Origin: Tannerella sp.
GTDB lineage: Bacteria; Bacteroidota; Bacteroidia; Bacteroidales; Tannerellaceae
Reading direction: 5' to 3'
Length of the DNA: 10,943 bases
Assembly: GCA_031268395.1 (NCBI GenBank)
Contig: JAIRXI010000078.1
Location: 1 to 10,943 of the forward strand
A program made the translations under genes and the position numbers. The stretch's first letter is position 1; every line of letters starts with the position of its first letter. Of this stretch, positions 4,415 through 10,943 are shown in pieces. The notes beneath the pieces were generated by a model. It ran no database searches. It was given only the letters and a program-made list of their open reading frames with translations, and was not told the DNA's origin.

Positions 4415-7294
4415 ATGGATAGACGATCATTTATAGTAAAAAGTTCCCTGCTTTCGGGCGGGTTGATGATTTATCCGTCGTGGCCGGCGGCCGGTGGCCG
4501 TATGGCCGTCAGCGGCGGGAAAGCGGAAGATGCGTATGCCCTGTTCAGGACGCCCGAATCAAGATACCGCCCCTTTGTGCGGTGGTGGTGGAACGGCAAC
4601 CGGGTGCAGCCCGAAGAACTCGTTCGCGAACTTCGCCTGCTCAGGGAAGCCGGCATCGGCGGCGTGGAAATCAATCCTGTGAAATTCCCTGAAAACACGG
4701 ACGACCTGGGTATCCCCAGCCTCGAATGGCTTGGCGACGAATGGATCTACACGGTGAAAGTGGCCTGCGACGAGGCTAAAAAACTCGGGCTGACCTGCGA
4801 CCTGATTGTCGGTTCGGGATGGCCCTTCGGCGGCAAGTTCCTCCGGGACGAAGAACGCGGACAGGTGATGGTTATCGGCGTAACGAAACTCGAAGGGCCG
4901 ATGACGTACGAGACCTCCCTGTTCAACCTGCTCAAAGAGGCCGATCCCAGACTGAGCGAACCATACAGCGGCCGTCTCCCGCGGCTGCTTTCGCTCCGCC
5001 TGGCGCCCGACCCCATCAGCCGCCTGGAAGAGGAAATCGACCTGACGGACCGGATCGGCAGCGGCAGCGAGCTTTTCCACATCGACATCCCGAAGGGAAA
5101 ACACGCACTCTACAGCCTGGTTAAAATCAATGCCTTCGGCGAAGTCATCAACGGAGCGCCCGGCGCCGACGGCCCCACGCTGAACCACCTGGACCGCGAA
5201 GCCGTGACCAAATACCTGACCCGCATGTCCGACACTATCGAACGCCGCATCGGGCCGCTGTCGGGGCATATCCGCGCCCTCTTTACCGACAGCATGGAAC
5301 TTGAAGGCGCCAACTGGACCGGAGACATGGAAGAGGTCTTCCGCCGCCGCAACGGCTACGATCTCATGCCCTGCCTGCCCTACGTCCTCTTCAAGACCGA
5401 AGGCATGGGCAACGTCTCCAACTACGACTACGGCGTCGGCATGGCGCCCGAGTTCCGGGAAATGATCGAGCGGATACGCTTCGACATGGAGACCACAAAG
5501 GCCGAAATGCTCCTCGAACGCTTTACGAAAACCTACGTCGAATGGTGCCACCGGCTGCACGTCCTCTCGCGGGCACAGGCCTACGGACGGGGATTCTTCC
5601 CGCTCGAAACCAGCATGGAACACGACATCCCCGAAGGCGAATCGTGGACGACAAACTACCTGCAGCACCGCATCGGCGAGGAAATGTCGAACGAAGACTA
5701 TCGCCGCGGACGCTCGTACACGATGGTCAACAAATACGTCTCTTCGGCCGCTCACCTGGCCGGGCGGCGACTGATCAGCGCCGAGGAGATGACCAACACC
5801 TACCGCGTGTTCAACATGACGCTCGAATTTCTGAAAGTCGGGTGCGACATGAACGCCATCGCCGGCATTACCCATTCCATCTATCACGGCTTCAACTATT
5901 CGCCCGCCGAAGCGCCCTTCCCCGGCTGGATACGCTACGGCGCCTACTATAACGAAAAAAATAACTGGTGGCCGTATTTCAAGTATGCCAACGACTATCG
6001 CGCCCGCATTTCCGGGATGATGCAGAACGCCGACATGTATGCCGACATCGCCATCCTGCCGCCCGTCAACGACATGTGGACCACTATCGGCATGCAGAAC
6101 GAACCTTTCCCCTCGACCATCAACGCGCCATACCAGACCCTGCTGTGGGAAGCGATGCACAAGACGGGCAATGGCACCGACTATGTCTCGGAGACCGTCA
6201 TTGCCGGGTCGACCGTTTCCAAAGGGTGGCTGCATTACGGCAAGCGGAAATACAGCAGCCTCTTCCTGATAGAGAACGAACGGATGTATCCCGCCACCCT
6301 GGCCAGACTGTACGACTTTGTCGCCTCGGGCGGACGGGTGTTCTGCGTCGAGAAATACCCCGCCCGGTCGCTGGGCTGGAAAGATCATGAAGGGAACGAC
6401 CGCGAAGTGGCGGCGTGGGTGGAAAAACTGAAGGCTTTCCCCGACCGCTTCGTCCTGTTGAAAAAACCCGAAGACAACGACTTTATGGCATGGTATCCCG
6501 CCATTCAGCGGAAATACGGGCTGACGCCCTTCGTCTCTGTCGAAAAGCCCGATCCCTACCTGATGGTCAACCGCTACCAGCGCGACGACCGTTTGGAGTT
6601 TTTCTTCTTTGTCAATGCTCATCTGCATCGCGACTGCCGGACGGCCATCCGCTTCCCGAAAGACGTCCTTGCCCGCAGGCACGCCTGGGTCTGGGACATG
6701 ACGGACGGCAACCGCTACCGCATCGACCTGGACAGGGACGGAGGCTTCTCGCTGTACCTCGGGCCGGCGGAATCGCGCCTGATCGTATTCGACAGCGAAG
6801 AAAAAGGCGCGCGCTGGAACCCCCTGCCCCCGTGCGGGAAGGACAGCCGCACGCTGGAAGGCTGGGATGTGGAGCTGCGTCACAGTGGCGAAAACGTCAC
6901 GGAGAAAACGCATTTCTTCGTGCTGGAAGACCTGAAACTGACAAAGTACATCGACTTCTCCGGGACAGTGATCTACACGAAGACCTTTCATGCAGACAGT
7001 ACGCAGGATGCAGTCCTGAACCTCGGAAAGGTATGGGGCGTATCGGAAGTCAGACTCAACGGCGAGGACTGTGGCGTCACATGGTTCGGCAACCGCCTGT
7101 ACGACCTTTCCGGCAAACTGAGAGCCGGCGAGAATACGTTGGAAGTGAAGGTCGTCACGACGATGGGGAACTATGTCCAGACGCTGACGGACAATAAAAT
7201 CGGCCAGAAATGGACGAACCGTCCGGGTCGTGCGCCCCAGCCCAAACAGTCGATGGGCCTCGGCGGACCGGTAACGATCTATGCAAAAGGGTAA
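4415..7294 (+). CDS. GH106-family glycoside hydrolase (alpha-L-rhamnosidase-like), exported
   Basis: Predicted 959-residue enzyme that removes rhamnose or a related sugar from plant-type or host glycans; GH106 members act on pectic polysaccharides. The N-terminus MDRRSFIVKSSLLSGGLMIY has a twin-arginine pair and a hydrophobic stretch, suggesting Tat-type export. Family-like motifs follow: RPFVRWWWNGN (52-62), the AGIGGVEINP strand (79-88), GSGWPFGG (133-140), FTDSMELEGANWT (290-302) with RRNGYDLMPCLP (311-322), ETSMEHD (398-404) and SAEEMTN (455-461). Acidic residues in the last three motif regions are catalytic candidates, not proven. The last ~115 residues (845-959) form a beta-sandwich with VRLNGEDCGVTWFGNR, like galactose-binding modules of GH2/GH106 enzymes. 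ATG 4415 was chosen over TTG 4379, which overlaps the -7 box. No SusC/SusD genes are nearby. The family call is fairly sure; the substrate is not. Confidence 0.85.
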   Translation: MDRRSFIVKSSLLSGGLMIYPSWPAAGGRMAVSGGKAEDAYALFRTPESRYRPFVRWWWNGNRVQPEELVRELRLLREAGIGGVEINPVKFPENTDDLGIPSLEWLGDEWIYTVKVACDEAKKLGLTCDLIVGSGWPFGGKFLRDEERGQVMVIGVTKLEGPMTYETSLFNLLKEADPRLSEPYSGRLPRLLSLRLAPDPISRLEEEIDLTDRIGSGSELFHIDIPKGKHALYSLVKINAFGEVINGAPGADGPTLNHLDREAVTKYLTRMSDTIERRIGPLSGHIRALFTDSMELEGANWTGDMEEVFRRRNGYDLMPCLPYVLFKTEGMGNVSNYDYGVGMAPEFREMIERIRFDMETTKAEMLLERFTKTYVEWCHRLHVLSRAQAYGRGFFPLETSMEHDIPEGESWTTNYLQHRIGEEMSNEDYRRGRSYTMVNKYVSSAAHLAGRRLISAEEMTNTYRVFNMTLEFLKVGCDMNAIAGITHSIYHGFNYSPAEAPFPGWIRYGAYYNEKNNWWPYFKYANDYRARISGMMQNADMYADIAILPPVNDMWTTIGMQNEPFPSTINAPYQTLLWEAMHKTGNGTDYVSETVIAGSTVSKGWLHYGKRKYSSLFLIENERMYPATLARLYDFVASGGRVFCVEKYPARSLGWKDHEGNDREVAAWVEKLKAFPDRFVLLKKPEDNDFMAWYPAIQRKYGLTPFVSVEKPDPYLMVNRYQRDDRLEFFFFVNAHLHRDCRTAIRFPKDVLARRHAWVWDMTDGNRYRIDLDRDGGFSLYLGPAESRLIVFDSEEKGARWNPLPPCGKDSRTLEGWDVELRHSGENVTEKTHFFVLEDLKLTKYIDFSGTVIYTKTFHADSTQDAVLNLGKVWGVSEVRLNGEDCGVTWFGNRLYDLSGKLRAGENTLEVKVVTTMGNYVQTLTDNKIGQKWTNRPGRAPQPKQSMGLGGPVTIYAKG

Positions 7295-7295
7295 G

Positions 7296-7374
7296 TTAAC
7301 CCAACTTGTTATTTTTGTCCCTTTCGAAAACGGTCGAAATGGCATCGTATCCGGTAGACGGCAAGTCGGGTTAA
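7296..7374. repeat. Short element with 13-bp inverted ends after the GH106 gene
   Basis: TTAACCCAACTTG (7296-7308) and CAAGTCGGGTTAA (7362-7374) are inverted copies at 12 of 13 bases, enclosing 53 bp with no gene. The left end begins one base after the GH106 stop codon. It could be a small palindromic repeat or help transcript termination; no T-run follows the right arm. Confidence 0.55.
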
Positions 7375-7434
7375 GTGGCATGAAATAAATAACAGGTAAC
7401 GCTTGCCCTGTCCCTCCGGGGGCCGTATGCAGGC

Positions 7435-7485
7435 AGAAAACAGAACACGGCGTATTTCAACCCGGCCCTGCCGGGATGGAATGCG
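7435..7485. repeat. Degraded fragment of the 328-bp palindromic element
   Basis: AGAAAACAGAACAC (7435-7448) matches 2091-2104 with one difference, and CCCGGCCCTGCCGGGATGGA with the next three bases (7461-7483) matches 2115-2137 at 20 of 23 positions, in the same order and nearly the same spacing. The rest of the 275-bp spacer (7295-7569) holds the inverted-end element 7296-7374 and the epimerase promoter; I see no gene in it. Confidence 0.7.
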
Positions 7486-7510
7486 CCGGACTGTTTTCCT
7501 CCGGGGCAAC

Positions 7511-7538
7511 TTGCCCTCCGATAAAATCATTACCTTTG
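7511..7538 (+). promoter_or_regulatory. Promoter of the epimerase / GHL10 unit
   Basis: TTG at 7511-7513 and TACCTTTG at 7531-7538 match the Bacteroidota -33 and -7 elements, separated by 17 nt. The -7 box ends 31 nt before the TTG start codon at 7570, so the leader would be about 25 nt. This is the most complete promoter match in the window. Confidence 0.7.
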
Positions 7539-7569
7539 CGCCGGAAAAAAACAAAGGGGAAAAAAATCT

Positions 7570-8568
7570 TTGAAGACAAAAGTGTTAATTACGGGCGCCG
7601 GCGGATTCATCGGGCGGTATCTGGTAGAGGCGGCGCTCGGGCGGGGCTATGAAGTCTGGGCGGGCGTGCGCGCGGCGAGTTCGCGGGCGCATTTGCCGCA
7701 GGACCGGGTTCGCTGTATGGACCTGAAATACGCCGATCCTCCGGCCCTGACGGCCCAACTGGCAACGCACGTCCGCGAACATGGCGCATGGCAGTATGTG
7801 ATTCACAATGCCGGCCTGACCAGGGCCGTCCGCCGGAAAGACTTTGCGCTTGTCAACGCCGAATATACGCGGCGATTGCTGGAAGCCCTGGACGGCGCCG
7901 GCTGCCGGCCGCAGAAATTCCTGCTGATGAGCAGCCTGAGCAGTTACGGCGCGGGGGATGAAAAGACGTTCCGCCCCATAGCCCGCGAAGATGCCCGGCA
8001 TCCGGAAACGGCCTACGGCCAAAGCAAATGCCTGGCGGAGACGTATGTCGAACGGCAGAAGGCGATTCCCTGGATCATACTGTGTCCGACCGGCGTGTAT
8101 GGACCTGGCGAACGGGATTACCGGATGGCGATACAGGGCATCCGCGCAGGATTCGACCTGGCTGCCGGGCGAAAACCCCAGTTTCTCAGTTTTATTTATG
8201 TAAAAGACCTGGCGGAACTGGCCTTCCGTGCGCTGGAGAACCCGGCAAGCCGGAACTGCCGGTACCTGGCGTCGGACGGCAGGAGGTATGCCGATACTGA
8301 ATTTGCCCGGCTGGTTCAGGTGTTGACCGGGAGGAAGCACGTCCTGCACCTGCGTCTGCCCCTGTGGGCTGTTTACCTCTGCTGCCTGCTTTCCGAAGGC
8401 GCCGGCCGGCTGACCGGACGCGCCACGACGCTCAATACCGACAAATACGGGATACTCAAACAGCGCAACTGGACCTGTGACGTCGAGCCGTTGCGTCGCG
8501 AACTGGGTTTCTCGCCTGCATACGACCTGCGAAGGGGCCTGGAAGAAACCGTCCGAAACGAATTTTAA
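7570..8568 (+). CDS. NAD(P)-dependent epimerase/dehydratase, extended SDR family
   Basis: Predicted cytoplasmic 332-residue oxidoreductase or epimerase acting on a nucleotide-sugar or similar substrate. The Rossmann nucleotide-binding motif is GAGGFIG (9-15) in the extended SDR form GxxGxxG. The catalytic set is visible as SSLSSYG (120-126) and YGQSK (148-152, Tyr148 and Lys152), followed by CPTGVYGPGERD, as in nucleotide-sugar epimerases and 3-beta-HSD-like enzymes. A hydrophobic stretch, LPLWAVYLCCLLSEGAG, lies in the C-terminal part (about 257-273); it may be a substrate-cap helix or a membrane-associating segment. The start is TTG at 7570: no ATG precedes the Rossmann motif and the next Met is residue 50. 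The next gene begins 3 nt after the stop, so the two are probably one transcript. The substrate is not recognisable. Confidence 0.88.
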   Translation: MKTKVLITGAGGFIGRYLVEAALGRGYEVWAGVRAASSRAHLPQDRVRCMDLKYADPPALTAQLATHVREHGAWQYVIHNAGLTRAVRRKDFALVNAEYTRRLLEALDGAGCRPQKFLLMSSLSSYGAGDEKTFRPIAREDARHPETAYGQSKCLAETYVERQKAIPWIILCPTGVYGPGERDYRMAIQGIRAGFDLAAGRKPQFLSFIYVKDLAELAFRALENPASRNCRYLASDGRRYADTEFARLVQVLTGRKHVLHLRLPLWAVYLCCLLSEGAGRLTGRATTLNTDKYGILKQRNWTCDVEPLRRELGFSPAYDLRRGLEETVRNEF

Positions 8569-8571
8569 AGC

Positions 8572-10131
8572 ATGACATTACCCAACATAAACCCTCTTTC
8601 TTTTTCAAGGCGCCGGTTTTCCGTTTTTCGCGCCGCCCTCCGGACCGCTGTGCTGGGCTTGTGCCTGGCTTCGTGCGCCGCCTCGCGCCAGTTCGGACAG
8701 GAACAGATCCTCTCGCCCAAGCGGGAATTTCGCGGGGCATGGATTCAAACCGTCTTCCAGGACGATTACCGGGACCTGACCCCGGCCTCGTTCCGCCGCC
8801 TGATGGAGGAGCGGCTTGACAGGCTGCGCGCCTGCGGTATCAACGCCATCCTCTTTCAGGTACGTCCCGAAGCCGATGCCTTCTACCCTTCCGCATACGA
8901 GCCGTGGAGCCGTTTCCTGACCGGCATGCAGGGCCTGCCCCCCGGCGAACCGGACTTCGACCCGATGGCCTTCCTGATCGACGCCTGCCACCGCCGCAAC
9001 ATGGAGTTTCATGCCTGGCTCAATCCCTACCGGGCCGGCACGGCGGGCTTCAACGACTTTGCCGCCTCGCATGTCCTGCACAAGCATCCCGAATGGTTTG
9101 TCAAATACAACGGCCAGACCCTGTTCGACCCCGGCGTGCCCGAATGTCGTTTTTTCATCTGCAAGGTGGTGGGAGACATCGTTGCGCGCTACGACGTGGA
9201 TGCCATCCACATGGACGATTACTTTTATCCCTATCCGGTGGCCGGGCAGGACTTCCCCGACGACCGCAGCTTTGAACGCTACGGGCAGAAATACGGAAGC
9301 AAGCCGGGAGGACGCGACGAATGGCGGCGGGATAACGTCAACCAGCTGATATGGATGCTCCGGCAAACCATCCGGCAAACCGGACCCTGGGTGCGCCTGG
9401 GCATCAGTCCCTTCGGCATTTACCGCAACAAAGGCAAAGGCCGGAAAGGAAGCCGTACCGGCGGTTTGCAAAACTACGACGACCTGTATGCCGACGTCCT
9501 GCTGTGGATGAAAAAAGGATGGATTGATTACTGTGCGCCGCAGCTATACTGGGAGATCGGCCATCCGCTGGCCGATTACGAAACGCTGATCCGGTGGTGG
9601 GACGCACAGAAGTGCGGGACGCATCTCTATATCGGCCAGGATGTGGCGCGTACCATGAAAGCCGGTCAGCTGAAGGAAAAAATGAAACTGTCGCGCATGG
9701 AGAAACGGGTGCAGGGAAATATCTTCTGGCCGGCCAACGAACTGTTATGGAATAACGGGGGTATAGCCGACAGCCTGAAACGCCTGTATCACCGTTATCC
9801 GGCGCTGATCCCGGCCTGCGACGGCCTGCACGACCGGAAACCCGACAGGATACAGCGCCTGCGCGTGGAGCAGACAGGCCGTGGGCCGGTATTGCGGTGG
9901 GAGGTCGGAGCCTCGCGCCGGGGACAGCCGGACGAACCGGTTTATTTCGTGATCTACCGTTTCCGGAAAGGCGAACGGGCAAGCCTCGAATGTTCGAAAG
10001 CGATCTATGCCATCACGCGCAAGCCGTTCTGTCCGGTTCCGGCAGGCAGCGCCCCCTGCCGCTATGCCGTCACCGCCGTCGACCGTTTCCACAACGAGAG
10101 CAAAGCCAGGAAAGTGTCTGTCGACAACTGA
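8572..10131 (+). CDS. GHL10-family glycosidase lipoprotein (DigH/YngK-like)
   Basis: A 519-residue predicted lipoprotein. The N-terminus has an Arg-rich region (13-24), a short hydrophobic core and the lipobox LASC with Cys35, so the mature protein should be lipidated. The Cys is followed by AASRQ, without an acidic surface-export signal, which favours the periplasmic face (inference). The catalytic part matches glycosyl hydrolase-like 10 (PF02638): REFRGAWIQT (51-60), FQVRPEADAFY (95-105), HAWLNPYR (147-154), AIHMDDYFYPYP (211-222) and QLYWEIG (324-330). The DD pair at 215-216 and nearby acids are candidate active-site residues. Residues ~425-519 look like a fibronectin-III-type domain (YFVIYRF, RYAVTAVDRFHNES). 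E. coli DigH (YddW), of the same family, cleaves peptide-free peptidoglycan strands, so a wall-turnover role is plausible. Start ATG 8572 lies 3 nt after the epimerase stop. Confidence 0.88.
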   Translation: MTLPNINPLSFSRRRFSVFRAALRTAVLGLCLASCAASRQFGQEQILSPKREFRGAWIQTVFQDDYRDLTPASFRRLMEERLDRLRACGINAILFQVRPEADAFYPSAYEPWSRFLTGMQGLPPGEPDFDPMAFLIDACHRRNMEFHAWLNPYRAGTAGFNDFAASHVLHKHPEWFVKYNGQTLFDPGVPECRFFICKVVGDIVARYDVDAIHMDDYFYPYPVAGQDFPDDRSFERYGQKYGSKPGGRDEWRRDNVNQLIWMLRQTIRQTGPWVRLGISPFGIYRNKGKGRKGSRTGGLQNYDDLYADVLLWMKKGWIDYCAPQLYWEIGHPLADYETLIRWWDAQKCGTHLYIGQDVARTMKAGQLKEKMKLSRMEKRVQGNIFWPANELLWNNGGIADSLKRLYHRYPALIPACDGLHDRKPDRIQRLRVEQTGRGPVLRWEVGASRRGQPDEPVYFVIYRFRKGERASLECSKAIYAITRKPFCPVPAGSAPCRYAVTAVDRFHNESKARKVSVDN

Positions 10132-10212
10132 CAGGCTGCGGAGGCAAGTCCTGTTCCCGACGGCTCCTGCGGCGCAGCGTGTCTGCGTGCTTTTGACATG
10201 CCCTCATTTAGC

Positions 10213-10262
10213 AAAAGGGCCACTCCGTCCCTCACAACTGCCACGTGGCGGCACGGCCTTTT
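10213..10262. other. Weak hairpin between the lipoprotein gene and glnS
   Basis: AAAAGG (10213-10218) with CCTTTT (10257-10262), extended by CC/GG after one bulged base, encloses a 10-bp perfect palindrome GCCACGTGGC (10240-10249). It may help end the epimerase/lipoprotein transcript, but there is no long T-run. The remainder of the 246-bp spacer 10132-10377 shows only the glnS promoter. Confidence 0.35.
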
Positions 10263-10342
10263 GGATCGAAAATCAACGCAGTCAAATGCGCCCGAAAACA
10301 AAGATTTTGGCAGCGCTTTATGGACGGATGGTAATTTAATTA

Positions 10343-10350
10343 TACCTTTG
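10343..10350 (+). promoter_or_regulatory. Candidate -7 box of the glnS promoter
   Basis: TACCTTTG matches TAnnTTTG and ends 27 nt before the ATG at 10378. No TTG lies at the proper -33 spacing, so only the -7 box is supported. Confidence 0.6.
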
Positions 10351-10377
10351 TCGCGTGAAAGAAAATGACTGGAAGGT

Positions 10378-10943
10378 ATGAAAGAAAATGAAATACGGGA
10401 CGAAGCAGGGAAAAGATTGAATTTCATCGAGCAAATTGTCCGGAAAGAAGTGGAGGAGGGTAAAAACGGCGGACGTGTCCAGACACGTTTCCCTCCCGAG
10501 CCAAACGGCTATCTCCACATCGGTCATGCCAAAGCCATCTGCCTGGATTTTGGAATCGCCGAAAAATACAGCGGCACGTGTAACTTGCGCTACGACGATA
10601 CGAATCCCACACGCGAAGATGAGGAATACGTGGATGCCATTCAGGAAGATATTCAGTGGCTGGGCTTCCGGTGGGAGCATATTTACTACGCCTCGGACTA
10701 TTTTCAGCAACTGTTCGATTTCGCCGTCTCGCTGATCAGGCAGGGACAGGCCTATGTGGATGAACAGACCTCGGAGCAGATTGCCGAACAGAAAGGCGCG
10801 CCGACGCAGCCGGGTGTGAACAGCCCCTACCGGAACCGTCCGCCGGAGGAAAGCCTCGACCTTTTCCGGCGGATGAACAGCGGCGAGTTTGAAGAAGGCC
10901 GCATGACACTGCGTGCAAAGATCGACATGGCCTCGCCCAACAT
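10378..10943 (+). CDS. glnS: Glutaminyl-tRNA synthetase, N-terminal part (3' truncated by window)
   Basis: Class I aminoacyl-tRNA synthetase that charges tRNA-Gln with glutamine in the cytoplasm. The 188 complete codons before the window edge cover the start of the catalytic Rossmann fold: [20 protein letters not shown] (33-52) with the class I HIGH signature at 47-50, then [19 protein letters not shown] (70-88), typical of GlnRS/GluRS, and WLGFRW. The [13 protein letters not shown] form points to GlnRS rather than bacterial GluRS, which usually has PSPTG. Start ATG 10378 is 27 nt after a -7 box; a further in-frame Met is too far downstream. No stop occurs before the window end. It has its own promoter and a 246-bp spacer, so it is probably a separate transcript. 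Confidence 0.96.
   Translation, partial: MKENEIRDEAGKRLNFIEQIVRKEVEEGKNGGRVQTRFPPEPNGYLHIGHAKAICLDFGIAEKYSGTCNLRYDDTNPTREDEEYVDAIQEDIQWLGFRWEHIYYASDYFQQLFDFAVSLIRQGQAYVDEQTSEQIAEQKGAPTQPGVNSPYRNRPPEESLDLFRRMNSGEFEEGRMTLRAKIDMASPN

Noticed and set aside
4559..7381. 940-codon - strand ORF opposite the GH106 gene
   Set aside because: It mirrors a strongly supported enzyme gene; the translation is an Arg/Val/His-rich shadow with no domain or sensible start.

Overview
The window looks like chromosome from a fairly GC-rich Bacteroidota bacterium, probably order Bacteroidales. Four things point there. Upstream sites match the Bacteroidota-type -7 box TAnnTTTG (TACCTTTG or TATATTTG) ahead of four genes. 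The first gene ends in a secretion-tail-like C-terminal domain. There is a GH106-type glycoside hydrolase of a kind typical of this phylum. Strong Shine-Dalgarno sites are absent. A genus cannot be fixed from the sequence; Tannerellaceae-like relatives are plausible, but this is inference.

Layout. (1) Positions 1-728, + strand: the 3' part of a secreted or surface protein gene, closed by a textbook intrinsic terminator at 771-802. (2) Positions 803-2666: about 1.9 kb with no convincing gene, lying between two convergent genes and packed with repeats. It holds a 244-bp palindrome, a 21-bp x 10 minisatellite, a ~115-bp direct repeat, a 328-bp palindrome, a widespread GTCATTG-type palindrome and several inverted fragments, many ending in the same 'ATCCCAACATGTCCATTA'-like terminus. 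(3) Positions 2667-4238, - strand: nadB, L-aspartate oxidase. (4) Positions 4415-7294, + strand and divergent from nadB: a large GH106-family (alpha-L-rhamnosidase-like) hydrolase with a twin-arginine N-terminus. (5) Positions 7570-10131, + strand: a two-gene unit of an NAD-dependent epimerase/dehydratase and, 3 nt later, a GHL10-family lipoprotein related to peptidoglycan glycosidases such as DigH. (6) Positions 10378-10943, + strand: the 5' part of glnS, glutaminyl-tRNA synthetase.

The genes form no single pathway. nadB starts de novo NAD synthesis and glnS is a translation gene. The GH106 enzyme suggests polysaccharide use, although no SusC/SusD pair is in view. The epimerase and GHL10 lipoprotein are probably co-transcribed and may share an envelope role.

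The most unusual part is the repeat island. It looks like nested, non-autonomous palindromic (MITE-like) elements plus a minisatellite. The minisatellite unit is a multiple of three and free of stops, so it creates long ORFs on both strands, one of which would encode an ideal leucine-heptad coiled coil. A degraded piece of the 328-bp element also lies at 7435-7485, upstream of the epimerase, so the family is dispersed.
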